Source: Stictocephala bisonia
Taxonomy: Eukaryota; Arthropoda; Insecta; Hemiptera; Membracidae
Assembly (NCBI GenBank): GCA_035578905.1
Contig: JAQJVL010000602.1
Coordinates: 372,001 to 436,000 of the forward strand
Direction of reading: 5' to 3'
Length of the DNA: 64,000 bases
In this document: positions 36,101 through 45,836 of the stretch, one piece after another
How positions within the stretch are numbered: the first letter of the stretch is position 1
How the letters are laid out: each line of letters opens with the position of its first letter
The notes under the pieces: generated by a model
Seen by the model: the letters and a program-made list of their open reading frames with translations, nothing else
Told to the model about the DNA's origin: nothing
Databases searched by the model: none
Position numbers and translations under genes: made by a program

Positions 36101-39100
36101 ATTACTTTGTTTATATTTAGTTTACGATTAATTGTGGTTTCGGAAAGAGTTTTTGTTGAATTTAGTTCGGATTTTGAATATTGTTGGTAGGCTTATGTAA
36201 ATGTGAAAAAGCCTGCTACTTTCGAAAATGAAAATATGATTTAATCTTTTTCTGTGTAACATTGGGTGTGTGTTTTATATATAAATAACTATTTGTTCAC
36301 TATAATTTTTATAGTCATTAGATTAGATTTATAGATGGGCATAAAATTTAATTTTCTATGATTAGGACATGTTGTCATTTTGCTTATTTTCAAATTGGGT
36401 TTGCATGTAACTTGTGTGCACTAACAATAACTATTGTAATAAAAATAAAAATAATATGTAAAGTCTGTGAACACTAAAAAACTTGAACAAATTTTCTATA
36501 AATAACTAATTAGCTATTATACGTAAGCTTATATCGTGTAAAATGTATTAAAATAATTTTAATCGCTCTAAATATAATATGTTAAATCTGTGTAAAAACT
36601 AAAATAAATGAAAATATTTTCCAAAAAAAACTGTTTTGCTATTATAATTAAGTTTGTTTGTACTTTTGTGTAAAATGTATTATGAACATTGACAAAAACC
36701 TTTAGACTATGTAATCAAATAATGGAATATAGAATTTTTTCAAACTTTCTAATTTTTACCAAGTATTTTTATCAGTGTACCATGTTACGTAGATACAATA
36801 TTTAACACTACTAACGGAATATTATTTGCCAGTGTTAAAAGTGTAGTTACCGTAGGCCATTTAAAGAGAATAGAGAAAAACATTTATTTACTTTCTTAAC
36901 GTTTCAGAATAATTCCGAAATACCGGAATACTATGCAGTACCTTCTGGATGGAAAGGAGAAGACTCACATAGTGTACCAACAACTCATAGACGCTCATCC
37001 TCAAAACAGAGGAGATGACTTCATTGCAGCCTTCCTAAAGGAGCAGCGTGTTAGAGAGGGCGAGCTCGGCTCCTTCACACAGCCTCAGTTCTACCACCTC
37101 CTTGCTGACCTGTTTGGTGCCGGCGTGGACACCACACTCACCACTCTACGATGGTTCCTTATCTATATTGCCCATCATCAGGATATCCAGGTAACGAGTG
37201 TGCAATACCTTTATGTTGTTTTAAACGGCATACTAACTATTGTCACAGTGGAATACAACAATTATCTGGTTAAGGGATTTTGTCGTTGGTGATTTAAAAA
37301 AGCTTTTTTAAACGTTAGCAAAATTGAAATTATGATTGTACAACAACCAAATATTTTAAATGTTTTATGTAAGAGATAATACTTCAGTAAAACTATTTCC
37401 CATGTTGTCTTTTCTAAAGTTAGCATTATTTAATTATTTTAACTTTGCTCGAAATTGGTGGTTTTCAGATGAAAATGTGATTAAATTAAGGTTAGTTTTG
37501 AATTTGGATTAATAACAAACGTATATAGTTTCACACTATTTCATACAAATAAAAAGTCTAACCCAATTTTAAATTAAAGGACGGCGACAGAGTGAAAGTT
37601 TGTATAGGAGACTTTAACGGTAGAGTTGAAGAAGGCGGCTGTACTTCGTGATCTGAACACATACTGAATTAAATGGTTATAAATTATTTGTTAAAAACTA
37701 TTTATGTATTAATATAAAAATAAGCGTTAATAAAGTGTAGAACGCATTCGTGTAGATGTCATATCTATAGCTTAATATGGAGGAGGAAACTAACCGAAAT
37801 TATATTTGTTTATATTTGTGTTACAACAGACTAGAGTTCAGGCAAAATATTATGATGGATTAAAACACAATACAATATGCCTAATTTTATTTGAGGAGAA
37901 TGCATGGTGACCAGTTGATCACTCAAGACAACTCGGCACATGTGAGTTGCTACAATGTGGTGCCCGATTGACTCAAAACGTCTCGGAACATGTGAGTTGC
38001 TGAAGTATGGTACTCGATAAAGGCCTCAAGATATATCGGGACGAGCGAGTTGCTGAAGTGTGGTGCCCGATTGAGGCCTCAAAACGTCTCGGAACGTGTG
38101 AGTTGCTGAAGTATGGTGCTTGATAAAGGCCTTAAGATATATCGGCACGAGCGAGTTGCTGAAGTGTGGTGCCCGATTGAGGCCTCAAAACGTCTCGGAA
38201 CTTGTGAGTTGCTGAAGTATGGTGCTCGATAAAGGCCTTAAGATATATCGGCACGAGCGAGTTGCTGAAGTGTGGTGCCCGATTGAAGCATCAAGATTTT
38301 CAGCACGTGCGAGTTGCTGTAGTTTGATGTCCTATTGACTCCTAAAGATTTCTCTGCACGTGCAAGTTGCTGAAGGAGTTGAAACGTCAGTTTCCTCTAG
38401 TTGGCTGATAACAATGGAGGCGTCTCCTCGGACATATATAAAGATAAAATATAAAAATAATAATAATAAATAAATAAAATAGAGAAGAAACGTGATTTCA
38501 TCGATAAAGTACTAATATGTAACTTTGTTCAAAATAAACATATTTTGAAGACTTTGTCGAAATTATTAAATAAATGTGTTTGTATACTTAATGCAATAAA
38601 AAAATCGTATTTTATAAAAATCTGATTTTATCATCCTAACTGAGAAAATGTAATACAAAAACAAATAGAGAAAAGAAGTAAACATCAAATTGAGATATTA
38701 ATGTAACTATTTATGGGAAAATAATTAAGTCGTTTGTTATAGGAGCGGATTCAAGCCGAGATGATCGCAGTGTGTGGGGACTCTGCCCCTCGTCTGGCGG
38801 ACGCTCCCTCACTCCCTCTACTGCAGGCTGCTCTTGCCGAGGCCCAACGCCTGAGGCCCGTGGTACCTGTAGGCATACCACGAGGGTGTGATCGTGACAC
38901 CAACCTAGGTGGCTACAGGGTCCCGAAGGGCGCCATGGTGGTACCCCTACAGTGGGCGGTCCACATGGATTCCCGCCACTGGCAGGATCCCCACACTTAC
39001 CGACCTGACAGGTTCTTGGACTCCGAAGGCAGGTTCAGTACACCTCAAGCCTTCATACCTTTCCAGACCGGTAAGTATAGGCAACTCGAATAATTTTTAA

Positions 39101-40688
39101 TTATAGCTGTATTAGTGTGTTTGTAGCGGGCTATTGTACAACTTATGTTTTCTTCGTATTGAAAAAATCGGCGTAACCAGCTATTGAAAAGCAGCTATAT
39201 GCCTCCTCCACTTACAGATTCTTATATGGCTGCCAATTTTTGTCTTTCTAGACCAGGACAATCCTTGGAACAAGGTACTCTAAATATCCGGAAAATGTTG
39301 AACTTTAAATAAATCAACAAAATGCGATGGACTTTTGGAAGAACACCTGAGATATAGTCACCCCGAATGACCAAAAAGTACTTTTCACCAGACCCTAAGA
39401 AATAAGAGCGTCTGTATTGTTAGGCTACATACCTCTTTTTAACTGTACCACATTCGTGTTTTTCAGAAAATTACAAATAGACTAACAGTAAGGTCACGAT
39501 TAACTAGCTAGGCATACGTGAGACCAGTCACAGTCTGAGTTGGAGTTCATTCACAGTGGTAAATCATTTTGTATCAGCTGACAAGAAGTTACGTTAATTA
39601 CCCAGTGTACATATTTTAACTATTGTAAATTTGATAGTAAAACTAGTTAATTAAGAACACAAATTCTGCTTCTGGTATCAACCATTCATCGATATACGAG
39701 AAAAATACCAATAAATGTTATTGTACGTTTATATTATGGCTTAGACTTGTATATGCATATTAATACGCAATTGAATTATTTTACACTCAGATCCTAATTA
39801 TTTTTTAAATCTTTACTGTAAGTTTAAAATTAATTATTTAAATTTTCCAACTGAAATAAGATTTGTTATGAACTAACATTGCCAGCATTGAAAATGCTTA
39901 GTTATTTATGGAATGTTAACCGTACATTAGAGTTAACTTTTATTTTTACTAAAAGGTTGTACCACATGGTTAGAAACAAATTGAATTTGATCAAGAATAA
40001 AATTGTGCGTTGAAATCGATTTGAAAAATTCTTAATTAGTTTTGTAGAACAAATATAAAAAATATTTAAAGTTTTTACTGTCATATATTTTTCAAAACTA
40101 GGCGTATATATTCAAAATATCAAAAACAAACTCAATTTTAACATTTAAAATGACACCTCTTGCACAAATGTTGGTCAATAAATAACGAAAAAATATGGAT
40201 TCGCAAATAACATTACTCTTATGGGATAAAACCAACATGGCTGATAGCCTCTGCAGACTCTTGATCGTGATAGTTGTTCCGAAGAAGTGATTGAAAGCGT
40301 AATATGCAGTAGGAAAGAAATAATTACAATAAAACAGGTCCTATTCTAATTTTAATCGCAGCAGACCCTTCTCGTTAAGTTTTGCCATTATTTATAAGTG
40401 TGAGTTTTTATCCTTTATCTATGATCCTTTTATCCTGATCACACTTCCTCCCAGTAATCGAACCTCCCCTGTTTAATTGCAGGTAAGAGAGTGTGCGTTG
40501 GAGAGGAGTTGGCCCGAATGATACTCCTGATCTACTCGTCCAGGTTGCTGTACCATTTCTCCGTCAGCTTGCCGCCATCCTGCAACGACCCCCTGGACTC
40601 TATCTGTGGTATAACCCTCGTACCCACCCTCCGCCACCTCCATTTCCACCCCAGAACCCACCTGGAGGCAGAGGGAGATGGAGATTAA
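14847..40688 (+). CDS. phm: Cytochrome P450 CYP306A1-like (phantom), ecdysteroid 25-hydroxylase; six exons
   Basis: The CDS joins 14847-15165, 34993-35138, 35712-35902, 36908-37190, 38743-39070 and 40483-40688, which is 1473 bp and 490 residues plus TAA, a normal length for a microsomal insect P450. Seen in the translation: a hydrophobic N-terminal anchor (about 3-18), a PPGP hinge, helix C WREQR (116-120), helix I GAGVDTT (289-295), EAQR (346-349), PHTYRPDRF (396-404), and the haem loop F420-xx-G-x-R425-x-C427-x-G429. The segment LTHGIMQGYGLICAEG is what I associate with the phantom family. Known for that family: an ER-membrane monooxygenase that hydroxylates C25 of ecdysteroid precursors (ketodiol to ketotriol) in steroidogenic tissue. 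The P450 call is very strong. Choosing CYP306A1 over its sister CYP18A1 rests on motif memory, not an alignment. The start codon is the first that gives the anchor, with a purine at -3. No break or missing key residue is seen. Confidence 0.88.
15548..15902 (+). repeat. SINE-like family A, 5'-truncated copy
   Basis: Matches 28070-28430 in order: CTCTTAATACCRACA, GGACACTACTAGAGA, GTCAATTAGCTGAAAATC, ACGTGG-TT-GGATTCCACGT, GTAAAGCTG, TTGGG(C/G)TATTA, then CACTCATCC tail phrases and a TTAAAATACRCA end. The 5' head present at 27979 is missing. Confidence 0.75.
16605..16880 (-). repeat. tRNA-derived SINE sharing the family A tail
   Basis: On the minus strand box A TAGCGTAGTTGG (16860-16871) and box B GTTCGATCCC (16818-16827) sit at tRNA spacing. 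Downstream it joins the same tail as family A (TTGCCATTGGGCTATTAATT, CTAAGGAATAGTCGGCCTTA, TCGCTCATCTACACTCATC, TATCTTGTCGGTCTGCGTCT). So the head differs and the tail is common. Confidence 0.72.
16965..18312. repeat. 55-bp then 63-bp minisatellite array
   Basis: Units of the form CTCAGGTAGAAGGGCTGTGC, then ACAAGTAACAGGTGCTCATC, then TAACAACGTCTGCAT. From 16965 to about 17390 the period is 55 bp with two alternating types (110-bp dimers). Beyond that, many units carry an 8-bp insertion (GGCCAGAA or GGCGAGAA), giving 63 bp. Open frames of about 130 codons on both strands arise because 63 is a multiple of three. Confidence 0.93.
19066..19392. mobile_element. Small MITE with about 50-bp inverted ends
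   Basis: The left end contains GGTCAAATTCCTTTAGCTGC and CTGCCAAACCCAAACTTTT. The right end is their complement (AAAAGTTTGGGTTTGGCGGG and CAGCTAAGGAATTTGACC). The interior is AT-rich and non-coding. ATTAG occurs just outside both ends (19061-19065, 19393-19397) and may be the target duplication. Confidence 0.7.
21140..21455. repeat. 171-bp diverged tandem duplication
   Basis: GCAGTTCTGAGAAACYATTR, CGTAACCCAYGGCCGTGAAC and TTCCAGGTATT occur in both halves at a spacing of 171 bases (21140 and 21311), as do GCTAAATTA-GTGTTT and the following ACGTCAT-like phrase. Non-coding; a GC-richer patch of intron 1. Confidence 0.8.
21967..22661. mobile_element. Candidate DNA transposon with about 35-bp inverted ends
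   Basis: The left end reads GATAGTTACAGACTTTAATG then AACGCGGATTA. The right end is the complement (TAGTCCGCGTT, CATTCAAGTCTGTAACTAT). GTACT lies immediately outside both ends (21962-21966, 22662-22666). The 695-bp interior is non-coding and includes a TA microsatellite at 22374-22402. Confidence 0.6.
23238..23380. repeat. Short array of 32-bp relatives of the 36-bp satellite
   Basis: About four units of the form CGTACAGTGGAAATGACCCA then CCCACCCATACA. The complement aligns with the 36-bp unit of 9229-12102, apart from a 4-bp gap (TGCC) and a few changes. Confidence 0.75.
23540..26715. repeat. 80/81-bp minisatellite array, about 38 units
   Basis: Units of the form GCTCATCACTATGTGTGCTA, TTAACCCAGTAAGAGCCCCA, AATCCTTCACCGCCTCGCCA, ACCCTTGGGGAATGTACTTG, A. 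Two subtypes alternate: CCCGGGAGTATG (80 bp) and CTTGGGGAATG (81 bp). Pairs repeat at 161 bp. Outer units are more diverged (GAGGTCCTCAC, GAGGTCATCAC). Frames of up to 184 codons on either strand are by-products of the 81-bp period. Confidence 0.94.
27979..28430 (+). repeat. SINE-like family A, near full-length
   Basis: Starts GTCGGCACTGGTGGCGCAGT, with a weak box A-like match, has the internal stem ACGTGG-TTCGGATT-CCACGT, and ends in a tail of GGGCTATTAATAAATTG, GGAACAGT and repeated CACTCATCC. The copy at 55561-56022 on the other strand matches along its whole length, giving an element of about 450 bp. Non-coding; mobilised presumably by a LINE. Confidence 0.75.
29239..29348 (+). mobile_element. 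Solo arm of the palindromic element at 56483
   Basis: CCATTATATTCGTGCATTTT, GTACTTGTATTGTAATATAT and the TTGTGTTG-GTGACG-TTACTTGTACTGTA end match the right arm of the 56483-56775 palindrome. No inverted partner is present here. Confidence 0.68.
30164..30411. mobile_element. Short inverted-repeat element with CCTAA core
   Basis: Flanked by the exact 8-bp repeat AGAGAAAT (30156-30163, 30412-30419). The ends begin GGTCGCCC and, from the right, GGTCGGGC. Both arms hold repeated TTAACTGAGCGAAG motifs and an ACGTGCCTTAACTGAGCGAA inner stretch in inverted orientation. The centre (about 30250-30275) is (CCTAA)n. Non-coding. An 8-bp duplication and GC-rich inverted ends fit a MULE- or P-like MITE. 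Confidence 0.7.
31383..31437. repeat. A-rich tract
   Basis: Three runs of A separated by CC or C. It keeps a Lys-rich frame open but has no coding support. Confidence 0.9.
32690..33090. other. GC-richer island in intron 1
   Basis: A stretch with many CpG dinucleotides in otherwise AT-rich intron. A 110-codon frame on + (32751-33083) and two on - overlap it, but none has a recognisable domain, splice-supported continuation or repeat signature. It may be a regulatory element, an alternative exon or a decayed element; I cannot tell which. Confidence 0.3.
33860..33970 (-). repeat. SINE tail fragment
   Basis: The reverse complement carries TCATCTACACTAGTCACACT and CTAAGAATAGTTCACCTTAA, matching the tail common to family A and the 16605-16880 element. 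The head is missing. Confidence 0.6.
34300..34605. other. GC-richer island 0.4 kb before phm exon 2
   Basis: Second CpG-containing island in intron 1, open for about 80 codons on both strands (34355-34600 +, 34337-34594 -). No protein family was recognised. Its position just upstream of exon 2 makes an enhancer or alternative promoter possible, but that is inference only. Confidence 0.3.
34993..35138 (+). CDS. phm: phm exon 2
   Basis: The acceptor is TTTAG at 34988-34992 and the donor is GTAAGT at 35139. Two bases complete Gly107, then 48 codons follow, including ICAEG and helix C WREQR (the Trp and Arg that contact haem propionate in P450s). It ends in phase 0 after LDTVK. It contains no long ATG-initiated frame and was found by searching for helix C between exon 1 and the helix I exon. 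Confidence 0.9.
35139..35711 (+). other. phm intron 2
   Basis: 573-bp GT-AG intron, AT-rich. From about 35295 it contains a TTTCTTTATTTT stretch resembling reverse-strand 3' ends of transcripts or retroelements, like the sequence near 7525 and 18810. No gene is seen. Confidence 0.85.
35712..35902 (+). CDS. phm: phm exon 3
   Basis: The acceptor is CTGCAG (ending at 35711) and the donor is GTAAGA at 35903. It covers residues 156-218 plus two bases of Arg219. The translation runs TQKGQEVDAS, then SVGNVINSLVFGHRW and ends NFLPFL. The VGNVINSLVFG stretch is the helix E region typical of CYP2-clan insect P450s. The frame continues in phase from exon 2 and into exon 4. Confidence 0.9.
35903..36907 (+). 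other. phm intron 3
   Basis: 1005-bp GT-AG intron, AT-rich. Part of it (about 36420-36700) is a loose direct repetition of TGTGTAAAATGTATTA-like and ATAATATGTAAA-like phrases. No gene or clear mobile element was recognised. Confidence 0.8.
36908..37190 (+). CDS. phm: phm exon 4
   Basis: The acceptor is TTTCAG and the donor is GTAACG at 37191. One base completes Arg219, followed by 94 codons (220-313). It carries the helix G-H region and helix I, with the oxygen-activating motif GAGVDTT at 289-295, and ends at HHQDIQ in phase 0. A methionine-initiated open frame at 36933-37292 overlaps it but runs into intron 4. Confidence 0.93.
37900..38385. repeat. 53-bp array (106-bp dimers) in phm intron 4
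   Basis: Two 53-bp types alternate: GTTGCTGAAGTATGGTGCTC with GATAAAGGCCTTAAGATATA, and GTTGCTGAAGTGTGGTGCCC with GATTGAGGCCTCAAAACGTC. About nine units in all; outer units are diverged. It lies between exons 4 and 5 and must be spliced out. Confidence 0.92.
38743..39070 (+). CDS. phm: phm exon 5
   Basis: The acceptor is TTATAG and the donor is GTAAGT at 39071. It encodes residues 314-422 and the first base of Gly423: helix J, helix K with EAQR (346-349), RPVVPVGIPRG, and the PERF-type PHTYRPDRF (396-404), ending at FIPFQTG, the first half of the haem loop. The conserved loop is therefore divided between two exons. Confidence 0.93.
39071..40482 (+). other. phm intron 5
   Basis: 1412-bp GT-AG intron that interrupts the haem-binding loop codon Gly423. 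It holds a truncated copy of the TTAA-flanked MITE family at about 39970-40262. The rest is AT-rich with no recognisable feature. Confidence 0.85.
39970..40262 (-). mobile_element. TTAA MITE, copy 3 (truncated)
   Basis: The reverse complement matches the distal part of the 5629-6061 copy: it ends in CCTCTGCAGACTC and shares the TTGATCAAGAATAAAATTG interior. One terminus is missing and no TTAA follows the surviving end, so it is an old truncated insertion in phm intron 5. Confidence 0.68.
40483..40688 (+). CDS. phm: phm exon 6 (terminal)
   Basis: The acceptor is TTGCAG (ending at 40482). Two bases complete Gly423, then KRVCVGEELAR follows with the haem-ligating Cys427, helix L and the C-terminal beta domain, and TAA at 40686-40688. 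The frame is fixed by joining to exon 5; the overlapping open frame at 40493-40729 is a shadow. No AATAAA polyadenylation signal is obvious in the next few hundred bases. Confidence 0.93.
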
Positions 40689-41095
40689 CTCATTACCCTT
40701 TTATTGAGAAGTTTTACTACTTGACTTAGTCATAGTAGTTAAAAAACTATTTTAGCTATTTTAGTTAGTTGTAGCTATTTTAAATGACAATATTTCGTAA
40801 TTCTATTTTAAATATTTGTAGCTAAGTTTTTATTTGAAAATCTATCAAAAGATTTAGTACATAAGTAGGTAGATTCACTTAGGTCTGTAATGCTAATGTC
40901 AATCACATACGCTTGAAGATAATGTAATGGGCTTCCTAGCAACTAATTTTTAAGTTGATTTCAAACTTAATCACAAATTAATGTAAAGATAACATTTTAT
41001 GCTTATAATTGTACATTTAGCAATACAATTCTTGAATTTTAAAATTGTATTTAGATACAAAAATTTAGACGTTTAAACAATGCAAAACTTTACTT
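40689..41095 (+). other. phm 3' flank
   Basis: AT-rich, presumably including the 3' UTR. No AATAAA was spotted before the satellite-like region begins, so the transcript end is not defined from sequence. Confidence 0.4.
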
Positions 41096-42140
41096 CTATG
41101 TGTAACCAACTTATCTGAGTTTGTGATCTAATTAATTTATCTTAGTTTGTAATCAAATTATTTCAGCTCCTAACGACATTTTACCTTAGATTTTAGCCAT
41201 TGCAATCTAAAATTTATGTATATTTTACTCGAATATTGTTCGTATTTCAAATTTAAATTTTTGAATACTTGCAGTAGTTGGGTTTTTATTTGATTGATAA
41301 CAGTTTGTGACCAATTTATCTCAGTTTTTGACCAACCTATCTCAGTTTGTGACCAACATATCTCAGTTTGTGTAGTAACTAATTTATCTAACTTTATAGC
41401 CAACTTAACTGAGTTTGTGATGTAACTAATTTATCTCACTTTATAGCCAACTTAACTGAGTTTGTGATGTAACTAATTTATCTCACTTTATAGCCAACTT
41501 AACTGAGTTTGTGATGTAACTAATTTATCTCACTTTATAGCCAACTTAACTGAGTTTGTGATGTAACTAATTTATCTCACTTTATAGCCAACTTAACTGA
41601 GTTTGTGATGTAACTAATTTATCTCACTTTATAGCCAACTTAACTGAGTTTGTGATGTAACTAATTTATCTCACTTTATAGCCAACTTAACTGAGTTTGT
41701 GATGTAACTAATTTATCTCACTTTATAGCCAACTTAACTGAGTTTGTGATGTAAATAATTTATCTCACTTTATAGCCAACTTAACTGAGTTTGTGATGTA
41801 ACTAATTTATCTCACTTTATAGCCAATTTATTTCAGTTTTTAACCAATTTATATGGTTTTATAACCAGTCTATCTCAGTTTATGTTGTAAGTAATTAATC
41901 TTAGTTTTTAACAATTTGTCTAAGATTGAAACCAACTTATCTGAGTTTGTAACCAATGTGTCTAAGATTTTAAGTGGGCCTACTTAATCTCAGTTAATGA
42001 GTATTTTTTTATATTTTATAATCCTTGTATCTTAGTTTGTAAGGAATTTATTTAAGCTCGAAAACTACTTGGGTTGTGAACATCTTATCCGAATTTATAT
42101 CCAATTTATTTCAGTCTATTACCAGTTCAATTTAGTTTTT
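41096..42140. repeat. 47-bp array inside a degenerate repeat field
   Basis: At 41365-41830 about ten nearly identical 47-bp units read GTTTGTGATGTAACTAATTT, ATCTCACTTTATAGCCAACT, TAACTGA. Each unit is two diverged halves of a 23/24-bp motif (ACCAATTTATCTCAGTTTGT). The same motif occurs in much more diverged form on both sides from 41096 to about 42140. Confidence 0.9.
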
Positions 42141-42859
42141 AAAGCATTACGTCGGTTTATAATCAGTTTTTGGATTTGTAAGTAAATTACGTCATTTTAA
42201 GCTAGTTTATCAAATTTTATAAAACTATTCTTAAAAACGAAAAAACATGTTTTTAATAATTTTATTTCAGTTTATAAATTTTACAGTTTATACTCAATTT
42301 TATTTATTAGTTTGTACTGTGTTTATTTTAATTTTTAACTAGTATATTGTAGTTTGTAATAAGCCAATATAATTTAGTTGTAAGTTTAAGAACAGTGTGT
42401 TTTAATAAATCTGCATTAATTCATTTACCATAATAATGTTATGGTAAAATCAACAGACAATATTTACAAAAAAGTTATCCTTAAAACACATAAATATAAG
42501 TATTTGTATGCTAAGAATGTAGAATCATTGCATTTTTTTCAGATAAACTGTACATAGTACATTACAAATAAAAACATACTTTTATACTTGATTGCATTAC
42601 TTTTATATATATTATTGGCTTCTTAAATTTACTTGAATATATTACGAATAAGTCCTACGTTTGTTAAATGATAACAAACTATTAATGAATTGTATCTTGA
42701 CTATTAATATCTTATTATGAGTACAATTTTGTTGGTATTAAAATACAATAATCTGCTAATGTGACATCAGAGTCCACATGCACGGGGGGGGGGGGGTTGC
42801 TTGAAGATGCATAGGCTAGTACATCTGGTCCTGGCGCAGGCAATTCCAACTTTCGCTAC

Positions 42860-42970
42860 CAGAATTCGCTTTAGAAGTGGCTTCCCAATTGCCTCACCAC
42901 GCTGGGTGAACGATTTGGGGAACATGGGATTTTCGAGGTACGTATATTTCATAACCCCTGGAATCGAGCC
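42860..42970 (-). repeat. SINE family B, partial copy
   Basis: On the minus strand GGGCTCGATTCCAGGGG (box B) is followed by GTTCCC and ATTGGGAAGCCACTTCTA, in the same order as the 6345-6487 element. Box A is missing. A poly-G run (42785-42796) lies nearby. Confidence 0.45.
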
Positions 42971-43369
42971 CAAGAAATAACTCCGAAGGTATTTATTATT
43001 CTAGTTACAACTTAGAGTCAATATTTTACTTCAAATTAGGTATTTTTTTGTAAGCATACACAGATTATTTTATAAATTAATAACAATCTAAAGGTCAACA
43101 TGATTAAAACCAATATGCATGAAAAGCCTATGTATAATAATATAAACATTATGGAGGCAATCATTTGTATGAATGCCACATATTTGATAGGATATTTCGT
43201 ATGTGGCATAAAAATAAACTTTTTACTCGTAAAGTTTATTTTTAATTTTTGTATGTTATAAATATAATTGTTCTGTGTTACGTTATATTACTATATAGAA
43301 TTTATTTTTAGGCTTATGTAAAAAACATATATTTTATAAACAAAAAAATAAACGTATGGTATAATCTTT

Positions 43370-45836
43370 TTTTGGACGAACTATGAAGACCACTAGGAGT
43401 GTTACTCCCGGATGGACGTAGTATGAAGACCACTATGAGTGTTCTCCAGGATGGACATAGTGTGAAGACCACTAGGAGTGTTGCTCCAAGATGGACGTAG
43501 TGTGAAACTTGGAGTGTTACTCCCGGATGGAAGTAGTGTGAAGACCATTATGAGTGTTACTCCTGGTGGACATAGTGTGAAGACCACTATGAGTGTTACT
43601 CCTGGTGGACGTAGTGTGAAGACCACTATGAGTGTTACTTCCGGATGGACGTAGTGTGAAGACCACTAGGAGTGTTACTCCCGGATGGACGTAGTGTGAA
43701 GACCACTATGAGTATTGCTCCAGGATGGACATAGTGTGAAGACCACTAGGAGTGTTGCTCCAAGATGGACGTAGTGTGAAACTAGGAGTGTTACTCCCGG
43801 ATGGAAGTAGTGTGAAGACCATTATGAGTGTTACTCCTGGTGGACATAGTGTGAAGACCACTATGAGTATTGCTCCTGAATGAATGTTGTGTGAAGACCA
43901 CTAGAAGTGTTACTCCCAGATGGACGTAGTGTGAAAACCACTAGGAGTGTTACTTCCGGATGGACGTAGTGTGAAGACTACTAGGAGTGTTACTCCCGGG
44001 TGGACGTAGTGTGAAGACCACTAGAAGTGTTACTCCCGGATGGACGTAGTGTGAAGACCACTAGGAGTGTTACTCCCGGATGGAGGTTGTGTGAAGACCA
44101 CTAGGAGTGTTACTCCTAGTGGACATAGTGTGAAGACCACTAGGAGTGTTACTCCTGGTGGACATAGCGTGAAGACCACTAGGAGTGTTGCTTCAAGATG
44201 GACGTAGTATGAAGACCACTATGAGTGTTACTCCTGGTGGACATAGTTTGAAGAGCACTAGGAGTGTTACTCCCGGATGGACGTAGTGTGAAGACCACTA
44301 GAAGTGTTACTCCCCGATGAACGTTGTGTGAAGACCACTATGAGTATTCCTCCTGGATGAACGTAGTGCGAAGACCACTAGGAGTATTGCTTCCGGATGA
44401 ATGTAGTGTGAAGACCACTAGGAGTATTGCTTCCGGATGAACGTAGTGTGAAGACCACTAGGAGTATTGCTCCCGGATGGATGTAGTGTGAAGATCACTA
44501 GGAGTATTGCTCCCGGATGAACGTAGTGCGAAGATCACTATGATTATTGCTCCTGGATGAATGTTGTGTGAAGACCACTATGAGTGTTACTCTCGGATGG
44601 ACGTAGTGTGAAGACCACTAGGAGTGTTACTCCCGGATGGACGTAGTGTGAAGACCACTAGGAGTATTGCTCCCGGATGGACGTAGTGTGAAGATAACTA
44701 GGAGTTTTGCTCCCAGATGGACGTAGTGTGAAGATCACTAGGATTATTGCTCCCGGATGAACGTAGTGTGAAGACCACTAGGAGTATTGCTCCCGGATGG
44801 ACGTAGTGTGAAGATCACTAGGAGTTTTGCTCCCAGATGGACGTAGTGTGAAGACCACTAGGAGTATTGCTTCCGGATGAACGTAGTGTGAAGACCACTA
44901 GGAGTATTGCTCCCGGATGGACGTAGTGTGAAGATCACTAGGAATATTGCTCCCGGATGAACGTAGTGCGAAGATCACTATGATTATTGCTCCTGGATGA
45001 ATGTTGTGTGAAGACCACTATGAGTGTTACTCTCGGATGGACGTAGTGCGAAGACCACTAGGAGTTTTGCTTCCGGATGGACGTAGTGTGAAGACCACTA
45101 GAAGTATTGCTCCCGGATGGACGTAGTGTGAAGATCACTAGGAGTTTTGCTTCCGGATGGACGTAGTGTGAAGATCACTATGATTATTGCTCCTGGATGA
45201 ATGTTGTGTGAAGACCACTATGAGTGTTACTCTTGGATGGACGTAGTGCGAAGACCACTAGGAGTATTGCTTCCGGATGGACGTAGTGTGAAGACCACTA
45301 GGAGTATTGCTCCCGGATGGACGTAGTGTGAAGACCACTAGGAGTTTTGCTTCCGGATGGATGTAGTGTGAAGATCACTATGATTATTGCTCCTGGATGA
45401 ACGTAGTGCGAAGATCACTATGATTATTGCTCCTGGATTAATGTTGTGTGAAGACCACTATGAGTGTTACTCTCGGATGGACGTAGTGCGAAGACCACTA
45501 GGAGTATTGCTCCCGGATGGACGTAGTGCGAAGACCACTAGGAGTATTGCTCCCGGATGGACGTAGTGTGAAGATCACTAGGAGTATTGCTCCCGGATGA
45601 ACGTAGTGCGAAGATCACTATGATTATTGCTCCTGGATGAATGTTGTGTGAAGACCACTATGAGTGTTACTCTCGGATGGACGTAGTGTGAAGACCACTA
45701 GGAGTGTTACTCCCGGATGGACGTAGTGTGAAGACCACTAGGAGTATTGCTCCCGGATGGACGTAGTGTGAAGATCACTAGGAGTTTTGCTCCCAGATGG
45801 ACGTAGTGTGAAGATCACTAGGAGTATTGCTCCCGG
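43370..45836. repeat. 40-bp minisatellite array, about 60 units
   Basis: Units of the form GTGAAGACCACTAGGAGTAT then TGCTCCCGGATGGACGTAGT, 40 bp, with ordered variants (GATCACTATGATTATTGCTCC, ATGAATGTTGTG). Variant strings recur in the same order (about 44500, 44960, 45200, 45600), so the array grew by block duplication. Some left-hand units are 31 to 39 bp. No coding support. Confidence 0.94.

Noticed and set aside
36933..37292. Single-exon gene starting at 36933
   Set aside because: The Met is internal to exon 4; the frame runs through a splice donor into intron 4.
38909..39100. 63-codon frame over phm exon 5
   Set aside because: Out-of-frame shadow of exon 5.
40493..40729. 78-codon frame over phm exon 6
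   Set aside because: Out-of-frame shadow of the real terminal exon; the haem loop is read only in the frame joined to exon 5.
43370..45836. Coding frame in the 40-bp array
   Set aside because: 40 is not a multiple of three, and frames close within three units; only a 74-codon frame in irregular units is open.
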